A stretch of 64,000 nucleotides of DNA from Dyadobacter endophyticus (GCF_014641595.1 NZ_BMIA01000008.1:55100-119099), one strand, 5' to 3'; counted from the first letter of the stretch, positions 1 through 9,188 are shown. The notes: generated from the sequence alone by a model not told the origin. A program made the numbers and translations.

Positions 1-1392
1 TGAAATTTTGAGCTGTGTGGCAGGGCTGCTGGTAAGGAACCAGTCGGCACCGGCTTCGTAGCTGAACGAGCGTTCTGCTTTCAGGTCGGGGTTACCGACG
101 CTGCCGCCGGTGACCAATTTTTTTGCGTAGTTATTAAAACGTTCCGTGAAATCGGCGTCGCGGATGGTCTTACCCGCACTCGCGCGCAGTTGCCAGCCTG
201 ATTTTTTGTAGGACAAATTGATTTGTGGTGATACCTCGGTACCAATGCTTTCCCGCCAATCGATGCGTACGGAAGGCGTCACGGTAAAATGCTCCCCAAA
301 ATTCTGCACAACCGAAACGAATGGTGCTAGCTGATTCAGGGTATGGTCGCCGCGGTCGTTGGACTTAATGTTGCGCTGCTGGAAATTGACGCCCGCGATC
401 AGGTTCGTGCTGGAAGCAAGCCTCTGCTGCAAAGTAGCAAGCCCCTGCCATAGTTTCGATTTGCTGCTGTTCGCGATGGAATGCGGGTTGAAAAGATAGG
501 TGTCCTGCACGGATTTATACCCCCCGTCGATTGAAAACGCTGTTTTGTTCTTCTGGTAGCTCAACCTTACCTGGTTCCACGATATTTTGACTTTCTCGCT
601 GGCGGTGTCTGATTTGAGGACCGTATAAAAGTTTTGGGCGGCGAAATCGCGGTGATCGTAAGCGCTGCGAACGGCGAGGTTCCAGCTGGGAGAAATGGCA
701 TAACTCAGCGATAATGAGGCAGTATTGTTGTGGAAATAGCCCTTAATGCCCCGTTGCTGCACGCCGGAAGCATTATTTGAAAGAAATCCGCCGGAAACCG
801 CCAGCTTGTCGCGCTGGACAAAGGCACCCACATTGGCGTTGAACAAACCATATTCACCGGCACTTATCCCCCCGTTGACCTGCGTTTTCTGTACGCTGTT
901 ACCTTCTTCGGAGCCGGCCAGACGCGCCGCGAAAGTTTTGGAAATTACGTGAATAACCCCGCCCACTGCATCGGAACCGTATAATGCGGAGGAAGCGCCT
1001 TTCAAAACTTCGATCCGCTCGATCTCGGCAGGCGAAATGGGAATGTAGCTGTTGAAATGTCCGGTGTTGGGATCGTTGAGGCGAATACCGTCGAGGATCA
1101 CGAGCACTTGCTGGAAGGTACCGCCGCGCAAAATGATGTCGCTTTGCGACCCCTGCGGTCCGCGTGCCTGTATTTCCACGCCGGGCACGTAGCGGAGCAG
1201 GTCATCGATGCTGTGCACGGGCAGTTGCTGAAAATATTCGCCTTTGATCACCGCAATGTTCCGGCCCGTTTGCGACGCACGCTTTTCTACGAGTGAAGAT
1301 GTAACGGTAACCGGGTCAAGCGATATTTCCTGCGCCAGGGACAGGTTTGTGATGAATGATAATAGAAGGGTGATTACGTAATGTTGCTTCAT
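1..1392 (-). CDS. TonB-dependent outer-membrane receptor, BtuB-like (3' part outside window)
   Basis: Reading frame opens with ATG at 1392 and stays open to base 1, so 464 codons are present and the C-terminal barrel is cut by the window edge. Residues 1-20 are a signal peptide (MKQHYVITLLLSFITNLSLA). A plug domain follows: a TonB-box-like start (DPVTVTSSLVEK), then LDGIRLNDPNTGHFN and IERIEVLKGASSALYGSDA, which are typical of the BtuB/cirA group of TonB-dependent receptors. There is no N-terminal carboxypeptidase-regulatory-like domain, unlike SusC proteins. It would import a ligand across the outer membrane using TonB energy. The substrate is unknown: the BtuB resemblance is to the plug only, and I see no cobalamin riboswitch in the 119 bases upstream. 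It is divergent from the MocR gene at 1512, which may regulate it (inference). Confidence 0.9.
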   Translation of the reverse strand, partial: MKQHYVITLLLSFITNLSLAQEISLDPVTVTSSLVEKRASQTGRNIAVIKGEYFQQLPVHSIDDLLRYVPGVEIQARGPQGSQSDIILRGGTFQQVLVILDGIRLNDPNTGHFNSYIPISPAEIERIEVLKGASSALYGSDAVGGVIHVISKTFAARLAGSEEGNSVQKTQVNGGISAGEYGLFNANVGAFVQRDKLAVSGGFLSNNASGVQQRGIKGYFHNNTASLSLSYAISPSWNLAVRSAYDHRDFAAQNFYTVLKSDTASEKVKISWNQVRLSYQKNKTAFSIDGGYKSVQDTYLFNPHSIANSSKSKLWQGLATLQQRLASSTNLIAGVNFQQRNIKSNDRGDHTLNQLAPFVSVVQNFGEHFTVTPSVRIDWRESIGTEVSPQINLSYKKSGWQLRASAGKTIRDADFTERFNNYAKKLVTGGSVGNPDLKAERSFSYEAGADWFLTSSPATQLKIS

Positions 1393-1511
1393 AGGGGATT
1401 GGTAACGATTTGTGTTTTTTTGACCACCAACGGCCGACGGCCGCAGGCCACCATTTTCTCACCCAAAACTACTATCTTGCCGGCCCGTTTACATGCTCCG
1501 GTTTGAATCTT

Positions 1512-2999
1512 ATGAGTAGTCCGGTTGAAATACCTTTTAAAAATGTGATCCTGCTGGACCGTGCGTCCGCGACACCTGTTTATCTGCAAATCGCGCACCA
1601 GATGATCAACGCCATTCAACGCGGCGTACTCGTTACGGGTGTGCAACTACCTGGTACGCGGGCGCTTGCGGAAATGCTCGATGTGCACCGCAAAACCGTC
1701 GTGGCCGCCTATAACGAACTCGACGCGCAAGGGTGGATCGAAATGCTGCCGAACCGAGGGACGTTCGTGACCCGGAAGAGCCCGCTCATCCAGGGCAGTG
1801 CCTTGTCGGCGAGCGTGACCGATCTGAAACAATATCCCCAACAAACCGGCTTCGCATTCGAGGAAAGTATGCTGCTCGACCGGCCAGTGTCACTTTCGCG
1901 TGTGGATCTGGAATTCACCGACGGCCTCCCGGACGTCCGACTCGCGCCCATGGACAAGCTCGCGAAGGCCTATTCCAGCGTTTTGAGAAGAAGTAACAAC
2001 CGGAAATACCTTACCTACTCGCACGTGGAAGGAAATATCTGGTTCCGCGAACGCCTGGCGACTTATCTCAACAACACCCGCGGCCTGCACATCGGCGCGG
2101 AGAACATCATCACAACGCGAGGCATACAGATGGGCATTTACCTGGCATCTACGCTGCTGCTGAAAAAAGGCGATAATGTGGTGGTGGGCGACCTGAGTTA
2201 TTACGTTGCTAATATGATCTTCCAGCAGGCCGGGGCGAATATCCTTTCGGTACCCGTCGATGACCAGGGTATTTCTGTGGAAGCCGTGCGGCAGCTTTGC
2301 GAGCACACACCGATCCGTATGCTGTACATCACCCCGCATCACCATTATCCAACGACGGTCACGCTGAGTGCCGAGCGACGGGTGGAGTTGCTGAATTTGT
2401 CGGTGAAGTATGGGTTTATTATCCTGGAAGACGATCACGACTACGATTTCCACTACAACAGCAGTCCGGTGCTTCCGCTGGCAAGTGCCGACGGGGCCGG
2501 GATGGTCGTTTACGTGGGCTCATTTTGTAAGGCATTGGCGCCAGGGTTACGGTCGGGGTATGTGGTTGCGCCGAGGAATTTGATCCGGGAACTGGGAAAA
2601 ATGCGACGGATCATCGACAGGCAGGGCGACTTAATGATGGAGCAGGCACTAGCCGAACTGCTCGATGAAGGGGAAATCCAACGCCATATCAAGAAAGCGC
2701 AAAAGGTTTACCATCAGCGCCGGGATTTGTTTACCGAGCTCCTGGGAAATGATTTCAGCCCTTATCTGACATTCAAGGCCCCGCCGGGCGGCCTGGCGAT
2801 CTGGACCGAATGGCGGCGTGACATTAATCTCATGCGTGTAAGCAAGGAGTGCCTGCGCGAGAACCTGCATTTGCCGCAAACGTTGCTGTTCCAGACAGGC
2901 CGCCTCAGTGCCATGCGGCTTGGCTTCGGCAGCCTCGACGAGAAAGAGCTGCGTGAGGCTACTTCCATTTTGAAAGCAGTCCTGGAAAAGACCGGCTAA
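1512..2999 (+). CDS. MocR/GntR-type regulator with aminotransferase-like domain
   Basis: A 495-residue protein with an N-terminal GntR winged helix (about residues 15-85: PVYLQIAHQMINAIQRG, LPGTRALAEMLDVHRKTV) joined to a fold-type I aminotransferase domain (about 130-480). The PLP lysine is visible as Lys340 in GSFCKALAPGLRSG. MocR proteins use PLP or an aldimine as effector to control transcription, often of vitamin B6, GABA or amino-acid genes. I chose ATG 1512 because the family starts just before this PVYLQIA segment; an upstream ATG at 1410 would add 34 residues with no family resemblance. It is divergent from the TonB receptor ending at base 1, and the 119-base gap is the natural place for an operator. 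The target is not known. Confidence 0.9.
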   Translation: MSSPVEIPFKNVILLDRASATPVYLQIAHQMINAIQRGVLVTGVQLPGTRALAEMLDVHRKTVVAAYNELDAQGWIEMLPNRGTFVTRKSPLIQGSALSASVTDLKQYPQQTGFAFEESMLLDRPVSLSRVDLEFTDGLPDVRLAPMDKLAKAYSSVLRRSNNRKYLTYSHVEGNIWFRERLATYLNNTRGLHIGAENIITTRGIQMGIYLASTLLLKKGDNVVVGDLSYYVANMIFQQAGANILSVPVDDQGISVEAVRQLCEHTPIRMLYITPHHHYPTTVTLSAERRVELLNLSVKYGFIILEDDHDYDFHYNSSPVLPLASADGAGMVVYVGSFCKALAPGLRSGYVVAPRNLIRELGKMRRIIDRQGDLMMEQALAELLDEGEIQRHIKKAQKVYHQRRDLFTELLGNDFSPYLTFKAPPGGLAIWTEWRRDINLMRVSKECLRENLHLPQTLLFQTGRLSAMRLGFGSLDEKELREATSILKAVLEKTG

Positions 3000-3081
3000 T
3001 GCGCGGGAAGCGGTTGGAATGCTGATTTATTCAATTAATTTGGGATAAATTCCTATTCGTGCATTTCAACCTGGCAACCGC

Positions 3082-4425
3082 ATGAACAAACGTACTTTCA
3101 TCAAACTTTCATCCGCATTAATGACGGCTCCCTTACTTTCCCCGCTGAGCGGCTGGGCCAATGGCGATAAGCTCCGTAACTGGGCAGGAAACCTCGAATA
3201 CAGCACCGAAAAGCTCGATTTGGGCAAAAATATACAGCAAGTACAGACGATCGTTAAGAAGTATCCCAGGCTGAAAGTGCTTGGCACCCGGCATTGTTTC
3301 AACGACATTGCAGATACGAAAGACCAGTTCATTACGGTCGTGGGTGCGGAGGAGCAAATGGATTTGGATACCAAAAATAAAACAGTGACCGTCAATGGCG
3401 GGCTGAAATATGGCCAGCTGGCTCCCTATCTGCACCAGAAAGGTTTTGCATTGCATAACCTGGCTTCGCTGCCGCATATTTCGGTGGCTGGTGCCTGTGC
3501 TACGGCCACGCACGGGTCGGGGGAGAAGAATGGGAACCTGGCTACTGCGGTGTCGGCGATGGAAATTGTGACGGCGGATGGTGAGTTGGTGAAATTGAAC
3601 AGGGAAAAAGATGGGGAAAAGTTTAATGCGGCGGTGGTGCATCTGGGTGCGTTGGGGGTTGTGACGAAGGTGACGCTCGATGTCCAGCCTACATTTATGA
3701 TGGGCCAGTATGTATATGAAAATCTGCCATTGAGCCAATTGAAGGCGCATTTTGATGAAATTGAGTCGAGCGGAGACAGTGTGAGTTTATTTACAAACTG
3801 GGCTACTGACGACATTACAGAGGTGTGGGTTAAGTTTAAAGCAGGGCAGGGCCAGCCTTCGGGAACGAAGGAATTCTTTGGGGCAAAACTGGCTACGAAA
3901 AACCTGCATCCGATCCCCGAACTCTCTGCTGAGAACTGTACCGAGCAAATGGGCGTACCGGGGCCGTGGTATGAGCGAATGCCGCATTTCAAAATGGGTT
4001 TCACACCGAGCAGCGGCAAGGAATTGCAGACGGAATACTTCGTGCCACGCAGGAATGCGGTGGATGCCATCCTGGCCATTTCTAAAATGGGCAGCCGAAT
4101 CAGCCCGCATTTGTTTACATCAGAGGTGAGGACCATCGCAGCGGATAATCTGTGGCTGAGCCCTTGTTACAAGCAGGATTCGGTGGCGATACACTTTACC
4201 TGGAAACAGGATTGGCCGGCGGTAAGTAAGCTGTTGCCGGTGATCGAAAGGGAATTGGCGCCATTTAATCCAAGGCCGCATTGGGGCAAATTGTTTACGG
4301 TTTCGCCTGGTTTATTGGCAAAAAGATATGAAAAACTGCCGGAGTTCCGGGAGCTGGCGGCGCAAATGGACCCGAAAGGGAAGTTCCGCAATGGGTTTCT
4401 GAATTTGAATGTGTTTGCGAATTAA
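3082..4425 (+). CDS. FAD-linked sugar-lactone/alditol oxidase family protein
   Basis: A 447-residue exported flavoprotein. Residues 1-26 form a Tat-like leader (NKRTFIKLSS, one Arg of the usual pair replaced by Lys). The mature part has an FAD-binding-4 domain with NWAGN (33-37), GTRHCFNDIAD (His71 is at the position that carries FAD covalently in alditol oxidase) and ATHGSGEKNG. The C-terminal D-arabinono-1,4-lactone oxidase domain contains RPHWGKLF. Known relatives oxidise alditols or aldonolactones with oxygen, giving H2O2. The exact substrate cannot be read from the sequence. It sits alone on the plus strand between the MocR gene and the TetR-ABC1 operon. Confidence is high for the family and low for the substrate. 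Confidence 0.88.
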   Translation: MNKRTFIKLSSALMTAPLLSPLSGWANGDKLRNWAGNLEYSTEKLDLGKNIQQVQTIVKKYPRLKVLGTRHCFNDIADTKDQFITVVGAEEQMDLDTKNKTVTVNGGLKYGQLAPYLHQKGFALHNLASLPHISVAGACATATHGSGEKNGNLATAVSAMEIVTADGELVKLNREKDGEKFNAAVVHLGALGVVTKVTLDVQPTFMMGQYVYENLPLSQLKAHFDEIESSGDSVSLFTNWATDDITEVWVKFKAGQGQPSGTKEFFGAKLATKNLHPIPELSAENCTEQMGVPGPWYERMPHFKMGFTPSSGKELQTEYFVPRRNAVDAILAISKMGSRISPHLFTSEVRTIAADNLWLSPCYKQDSVAIHFTWKQDWPAVSKLLPVIERELAPFNPRPHWGKLFTVSPGLLAKRYEKLPEFRELAAQMDPKGKFRNGFLNLNVFAN

Positions 4426-4487
4426 ATAGCCGCTCAAAGCGTTTACCCTTATGTGACTCATCTTCCATAAGTAAACAAATACTTCTG

Positions 4488-5162
4488 ATGGCTACCAAAA
4501 CGAAGGCGCTACCACCAGCAAGCGTGGACCTCACCGCCGACAAGATTACCGAGTTATACATGCATTACTGCCTGGAAAACCACAAGAAGCCGGAATCGGT
4601 GTACCTGTTTTCCAAAGAGCACGGTTTCGCGGAAAAGGACTTTTACAAGTTCTTTACTTCCATCGATTCGCTTGAAAAACGCGTTTTTGTCAGTTTTCAT
4701 AACCTGGCCGCGAACCTGATCAGCCAGAGCGGCGAGATCGACGGCGTGGGTTTCCGAGACAAACTTTTAGCCTACTATTTTACACTTGTCGAAATCCTGA
4801 CCGCCAACCGCAGCTATGTGGTTTTTGCATTGAAGGAGGAAAAGAACAAGCTAAACGGTATTTTGAAGCTGAAAGAGTTCCGCAACAGTTTCAAAGAATA
4901 CATCCACGAGATCAGCGATGGTTACCTGAAAGCCAAAAGCGAACGTATCCGCAAAGCGCAGCAGGACGCGCTGGAAGAAGGTGCGTGGATTCAACTTTTG
5001 CTTACCTTGAAATTCTGGCTCGACGATGAATCCGTAGGTTTTGAAAAGACGGACCTGTTCATCGAAAAATCGATCCGTGCTACATTCGACCTGATCGATA
5101 CTACGCCGTTGGAGAGCGTGATCGATTTTGGGAAGTTTCTCATTAAAGAAAAATTGAAGTAG
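4488..5162 (+). CDS. TetR-family regulator
   Basis: A 224-residue protein with an atypical TetR helix-turn-helix in the first 70 residues (TADKITELYMHYCLENHKKP, then FSKEHGFAEKDFYKFFTSID and LEKRVFVSF) and an all-helical ligand/dimer domain after it. The DNA-recognition helix is recognisable (EKDFYKFF in place of the usual TGTLYRYF) but diverged. The gene stops 2 bases before the ABC1 kinase gene, so the two are almost certainly co-transcribed and translationally coupled. The close pairing suggests the regulator controls its own operon or a membrane-lipid or quinone response involving the kinase (inference). Confidence 0.8.
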   Translation: MATKTKALPPASVDLTADKITELYMHYCLENHKKPESVYLFSKEHGFAEKDFYKFFTSIDSLEKRVFVSFHNLAANLISQSGEIDGVGFRDKLLAYYFTLVEILTANRSYVVFALKEEKNKLNGILKLKEFRNSFKEYIHEISDGYLKAKSERIRKAQQDALEEGAWIQLLLTLKFWLDDESVGFEKTDLFIEKSIRATFDLIDTTPLESVIDFGKFLIKEKLK

Positions 5163-5164
5163 GA

Positions 5165-6466
5165 ATGGAGACAATTGACAGCATACCTACTTCCAAAATA
5201 CGGCGTGCCACCCGGCTTATTTCCACAGGGGTCAAAATCGGGGGGAATTATCTGAAGTATTACGGCGAGAAGATCACCAGTCCGGAAACGGCGCGGGATA
5301 ATCTCAACAACAACAATGCCGAGGATATTTATGATAGCCTCAAAAGTTTGAAAGGCAGCGCTTTGAAGCTCGCTCAGATGCTGAGTATGGAGAAGAATTT
5401 CCTGCCGCAGGCCTACGTAGAGAAGTTTTCGCTTTCGCAGTTTTCGGTGCCGCCGCTTTCTGCGCCGCTGGTAGTGAAGACTTTTCGGAAATATTTCGGA
5501 AAATCGCCGTTGGAACTGTTTGACTCGTTCAATCCCAATGCGATCAATGCCGCGAGCATTGGCCAGGTGCACAAGGCTACGCATAATGGCAAAGAGCTGG
5601 CGGTGAAAATCCAGTATCCCGGCGTGGCGGAAAGCATTTCGTCGGACCTGGCGCTGGTGAAACCCATCGCGATGAAAATGTTCAACATTCAGGCGAAGGA
5701 TTCGGACAAGTATTTCAAGGAAGTAGAAACCAAGCTGACCGAGGAGACCAATTACATTCTCGAAATAGCCCAAAGCGCTGAAATCGCCGAGGCTTGCGAT
5801 CATATCCCGAACCTGCGTTTTCCGAAATACTACCCCGAGTTTTCATCCGAGCGGGTGATTACGATGGACTGGATGGATGGAAAGCATTGGTCGGAGTTTT
5901 GCAAAACGAATCCTGACCAGGAAACGGCCAACAAGATCGGCCAGGCATTGTGGGATTTTTATATGTTCCAGGTGCACCAGCTCCGCAAAGTCCACGCCGA
6001 CCCGCATCCGGGTAACTTCCTGATCGATGAAAGAGACAATCTGATCGCCATCGATTTTGGGTGTATCAAAGAAATACCCGAGGAGTTCTACAATCCCTAT
6101 TTCGAGCTCGCCGAGCCGGAGAATCTGAACAATCCAGCCATTTTTCATGCAAAACTGGTCGAACTCGAAATTCTGACGGACAGGGATACCAAAGCCGAAA
6201 CCGTTTATTTCTCGAATCTTTTCCGGGAAATACTGGCATTACTCACACAGCCTTTCAACGCCGAAACGTTCGATTTTTCGGACGAAGAATTTTTCCTTAA
6301 ACTGGCGGCATTAGGCGAGAAATATGCCAACGACAAGGAGCTGCGTAAAATGAATATGAACCGGGGTTCCAAGCACTTTATTTACATCAACCGCACGTTC
6401 TTCGGGCTGTTCAGCCTGCTGCATGACCTCAAAGCGGTGGTGGATACCAAGCAATTTGTAAACTGA
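5165..6466 (+). CDS. ABC1/AarF/UbiB-family atypical kinase
   Basis: A 433-residue ABC1 kinase-like protein. The family-specific N-terminal motif is present in diverged form (SLKGSALKLAQMLSMEKNF, usually KxGQ). It also has the Ala-rich nucleotide loop region NAASIGQVHKATHNGK, the lysine strand AVKIQYPGV, the catalytic loop VHADPHPGNFLI (near residue 277) and the metal-binding AIDFGCIKE (near 297). Known relatives (UbiB, COQ8) act as ATPases in quinone and isoprenoid-lipid metabolism at membranes. No C-terminal membrane anchor is obvious here. It is the second gene of a two-gene operon with the TetR regulator. Its ATG lies 2 bases after the upstream stop, and a bidirectional hairpin terminator follows. 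Confidence 0.87.
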   Translation: METIDSIPTSKIRRATRLISTGVKIGGNYLKYYGEKITSPETARDNLNNNNAEDIYDSLKSLKGSALKLAQMLSMEKNFLPQAYVEKFSLSQFSVPPLSAPLVVKTFRKYFGKSPLELFDSFNPNAINAASIGQVHKATHNGKELAVKIQYPGVAESISSDLALVKPIAMKMFNIQAKDSDKYFKEVETKLTEETNYILEIAQSAEIAEACDHIPNLRFPKYYPEFSSERVITMDWMDGKHWSEFCKTNPDQETANKIGQALWDFYMFQVHQLRKVHADPHPGNFLIDERDNLIAIDFGCIKEIPEEFYNPYFELAEPENLNNPAIFHAKLVELEILTDRDTKAETVYFSNLFREILALLTQPFNAETFDFSDEEFFLKLAALGEKYANDKELRKMNMNRGSKHFIYINRTFFGLFSLLHDLKAVVDTKQFVN

Positions 6467-6476
6467 CACCAATCAT

Positions 6477-6505
6477 AACCGGTCGTGATACCCTCACGAC
6501 TGGTT
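6477..6505. terminator. Bidirectional hairpin terminator
   Basis: A 12-bp stem (6477-6488 with 6494-6505, one G-T pair) with a 5-base loop and a short T tract after it. It lies between the convergent ABC1 kinase and AI-2E permease genes and overlaps the permease stop codon. Confidence 0.75.
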
Positions 6506-7624
6506 TTCTTCTTCCGGGTCGGTGCCTGCCGCCGGCTTTTTAAGTTTTACAAAACGGAACAGGTTGTTATTCGCCTGCTCGGGCGTTTGGTCCCCCAGTA
6601 AAATCCCCCACGGTTCCAACCCCTCTACCCGGTCGAAAATCACTTTCATCATGGCAATCGCCGGAATCGAAAGGAACATTCCCGACAAGCCTGCGAGCGC
6701 GCCGCCCACGAGCACGCCTACGATCGACACCAATGCATTGATGCGCACCTTCGAGCCGACAATGAACGGCACCAGGAAATTGTTATCGATCACCTGCACG
6801 GCGATAAATACACCCACAACGCCCAGCAGCACGTCAATTTCGGGATGGCTGATAAACGTTACCATTACCGCAAGCGCTGTCGCAACCAACCCGCCGATGT
6901 AGGGTACCAGGTTGAGAATGGCTGCCATTACGCCCAACAGGATTGCATATTGAACATTCAGTATTAATAACCCGGCCGAGTTGAGGACGGCAACCACTGT
7001 CGTTTCGAGCAGTAATCCCACCATGTAGCTCTGGATGATCGATTTGATTTCTCCAAGGATTTCCAGCACGAGTTGCTTTTGCCGTTCTGCGAAAAGCACC
7101 ACCGAAAAATGGATCAGCATTGCCCGGTAATAGAGCAGCAGAAAAGTATAAATAGGAATGAGGATCAATGTGCCAAGCGGACCTGTTACCGCACCCAGCG
7201 TATCTGGTCCCTGAAACGTTTCCAATGTTTTACTCTGCGCATTTTTGAGATATTCGGCTTGCTGGCGGTAGCTCACACTGTATTCCCGGCGAATCCACCG
7301 GCGCGCATCACGGTAAAAAAGGTCGATATTCTTTTTGAGCTTCGGCCATTCGTCGGAGAAGTCGGCAACTTGCATGGATATCAATACTGTTACCGCCGAC
7401 ACCACCAAAACCGCGCAAAACAGGGCCAGCGTAATCGCGAGTGTTTTTGGAATACCGATTTGAATCAGTCGCTGTTCCAATGGGCGGAGCAAAACGGCAA
7501 GTAACCCCGCCAATGCAAGCGGCACGATAATGTCCTGCCCCAGGTAAATCGCGATCATGATAATGCCGATCGCGAGGAGGGTTAGGGAGAGTTTTTGGTA
7601 GAAGGGAGGGGTAGAGGTTTCCAC
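6494..7624 (-). CDS. AI-2E-family (PerM-like) permease
   Basis: A 376-residue integral membrane protein starting with GTG at 7624. It has paired N-terminal hydrophobic segments (LTLLAIGIIMIAIYLG, VPLALAGLLAVLL), a third (LAITLALFCAVLVVSAVTVL), a long amphipathic extracytosolic stretch with helices (about 100-150), then a C-terminal cluster of membrane segments with LVPYIGGLVATALAV and QVIDNNFLVPFIVGSKV. The IDNNFLVP-type motif is typical of the AI-2E transporter family (PF01594). Members export small molecules or act as Na+/H+ antiporters, and actual AI-2 transport is shown for few. The tail is charged and cytosolic. It lies 26 bases after the GNAT gene and is probably co-transcribed with it. 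Confidence 0.88.
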   Translation of the reverse strand: METSTPPFYQKLSLTLLAIGIIMIAIYLGQDIIVPLALAGLLAVLLRPLEQRLIQIGIPKTLAITLALFCAVLVVSAVTVLISMQVADFSDEWPKLKKNIDLFYRDARRWIRREYSVSYRQQAEYLKNAQSKTLETFQGPDTLGAVTGPLGTLILIPIYTFLLLYYRAMLIHFSVVLFAERQKQLVLEILGEIKSIIQSYMVGLLLETTVVAVLNSAGLLILNVQYAILLGVMAAILNLVPYIGGLVATALAVMVTFISHPEIDVLLGVVGVFIAVQVIDNNFLVPFIVGSKVRINALVSIVGVLVGGALAGLSGMFLSIPAIAMMKVIFDRVEGLEPWGILLGDQTPEQANNNLFRFVKLKKPAAGTDPEEENQS

Positions 7625-7650
7625 TATGTGTCAGTTCGCGTTGAAAACGG

Positions 7651-8103
7651 TTAAGATAGAGTTTTCCCCAAACAAACACTCCGCGCTTCATCCGGAAATT
7701 CTCCGAAATGCGGAATATCGTTGTATCCCAGCTTCCGGTACAATGCGATGGCCTCCGGCTGGCCGATGCCGGTTTCGAGAATCGCCGTTGGATAACCAAG
7801 CTCCCCGGCCCATTTTTCTAATTCCTCAACCACCATCGAGGCAAGACCTATGCCACGGAAGTCGGGTGTAACAAACATTCGTTTCAACTCGATGCGCTGC
7901 GTGTCGAACTGTTTGAAGCATCCGCAGGCGATGGCGATGCCATTTTCGTAGGCAAGCACGACGGTTGACAGACCGGTTATGCGGTTGTAGTCCTCGTAAT
8001 CTTCCTTTTTAGTGTTATAAATGCGGCAGAGTTCGGTGTCAAGCTCGCTGGTAAGATTCTGGAAATCGGGGTTGTCGCTGGTGGTGCGGATGATTTCGGG
8101 CAT
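7651..8103 (-). CDS. GNAT-family N-acetyltransferase
   Basis: A 150-residue GNAT protein. The acetyl-CoA-binding loop is clear (FVTPDFRGIGLASMVVEELE), followed by the C-terminal IALYRKLGYNDIPHF that closes GNAT domains. The start at 8103 gives MPEIIRTTSD, typical for the family. An in-frame ATG at 8145 would add 14 residues (MPIFAIQTFKLRKL) of no clear value. The acceptor substrate is unknown. It is divergent from the phosphodiesterase gene at 8241 and upstream of the permease in the same direction. Confidence 0.85.
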   Translation of the reverse strand: MPEIIRTTSDNPDFQNLTSELDTELCRIYNTKKEDYEDYNRITGLSTVVLAYENGIAIACGCFKQFDTQRIELKRMFVTPDFRGIGLASMVVEELEKWAGELGYPTAILETGIGQPEAIALYRKLGYNDIPHFGEFPDEARSVCLGKTLS

Positions 8104-8164
8104 TAGTTTACGCAATTTGAATGTCTGGATTGCGAAGATAGGCATTTGCGTTATCCGAGTTTTA

Positions 8165-8197
8165 TTTGACGATCTTTCGAAACGACTTGTAGTTTTG
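8165..8197 (+). promoter_or_regulatory. Bacteroidota sigma-A-type promoter for the phosphodiesterase gene
   Basis: TTTG (8165-8168), 21 bases, then TAGTTTTG (8190-8197). This matches the -33/-7 consensus of the phylum exactly. Transcription should begin just after 8200, leaving a leader of about 40 bases before ATG 8241. Confidence 0.7.
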
Positions 8198-8240
8198 CAT
8201 CGCGGCGCTTTCAGGGCTGTTTGTTAATACTTAAAAGAAT

Positions 8241-9188
8241 ATGCAAAATATAGTTGCTACTCTCCTGTTACTGGTCCTGTCGTTGGCCGCATTTGCGCAA
8301 AAGGGCTTCAAAGTCGTGCCTCTGGGTGTTAAAGGGGGAACAATGGATGGAAACCTTTCCGCATACCTGCTCGCGCCTGCCGGCTCGGATGCGTATGTGT
8401 GCCTGGATGCGGGTACGGTGAGTAACGGCATTGAAAAGGCTATCGAAAAGAAGACATTCAACGTGAATGGGGAAACGGTTTTAAAAAAATATATCAAAGG
8501 CTACCTCATTTCACACCCGCATCTCGATCATATTTCCGGCATGGTCATCAATTCGGTGGACGATACGGTGAAGCAGGTTTATGCTATGGAGCATTGCATT
8601 GGTGTGATGAAAGCGCATTATTTCAACTGGCAAAGCTGGCCTAACCTGGCGAACGACGGTAATGCGCCCGCATTGAACAAATATCGTTACCAACAATTGT
8701 CGGAGGGGGAAGAAACGCCGCTTGCGGAGACACGAATGTCCGTGAGAGCCTTCCCGCTAAGTCATTCGAAACCTTATTCCAGTACTGCTTTTCTCGTGAA
8801 GAGTGGAGAATCCTATGCGCTGTATTTCGGTGATACAGGGCCGGATGAGGTAGAGAAAACCGATCATATGCGCAGGGTTTGGGCCGCTGTGGCGCCGCTG
8901 GTGAAATCGGGCCAATTGACAGGGGTTTTCCTGGAAGTCTCGTATCCCAACGCGCAGCCCGACCGCCATTTGTACGGGCACCTCACGCCGAAATGGTTCA
9001 TCCAGGAATTTGAAGTGTTGGCCGGATTGACCGGAAAAGAGCGTTTACGAGGCCTGAACGTGGTCGTTACGCACATTAAACCCACCGGAAATAATGAAGA
9101 AATAATACGCAAGGAATTAAATGCCGGTAATACCCTCGGGCTTCGGCTGATCTTCCCCGAACAAGGTGTAAAGTTTGAATTGAATTGA
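8241..9188 (+). CDS. Exported class II 3',5'-cyclic-nucleotide phosphodiesterase (MBL fold)
   Basis: A 315-residue protein with a signal peptide (residues 1-19, ending LAAFA) and a metallo-beta-lactamase-type hydrolase domain of the PDEase II family. The metal-binding motif is LISHPHLDHISGM (about 90-102), followed by FPLSHSKPYSSTAF, LYFGDTGPDEV, FLEVSYPNAQPD and VVTHIKPTG, in family order. Relatives (yeast PDE1, Aliivibrio CpdP) hydrolyse cAMP or cGMP. Here the signal peptide places it in the periplasm, as in CpdP, so it would degrade external or exported cyclic nucleotides. It stands alone with its own promoter and a strong terminator directly behind it. Confidence 0.88.
   Translation: MQNIVATLLLLVLSLAAFAQKGFKVVPLGVKGGTMDGNLSAYLLAPAGSDAYVCLDAGTVSNGIEKAIEKKTFNVNGETVLKKYIKGYLISHPHLDHISGMVINSVDDTVKQVYAMEHCIGVMKAHYFNWQSWPNLANDGNAPALNKYRYQQLSEGEETPLAETRMSVRAFPLSHSKPYSSTAFLVKSGESYALYFGDTGPDEVEKTDHMRRVWAAVAPLVKSGQLTGVFLEVSYPNAQPDRHLYGHLTPKWFIQEFEVLAGLTGKERLRGLNVVVTHIKPTGNNEEIIRKELNAGNTLGLRLIFPEQGVKFELN

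Noticed and set aside
746..1296. Open frames on the plus strand inside the left-edge TonB receptor
   Set aside because: They are shadows of the minus-strand receptor, whose frame is open throughout and matches the family.
1393..1511. Cobalamin riboswitch upstream of the BtuB-like receptor
   Set aside because: The 119-base gap is too short and I see no conserved B12-box sequence.
8104..8145. Longer start for the GNAT protein at 8145
   Set aside because: The extra 14 residues do not fit the domain, and 8103 gives the usual family start.
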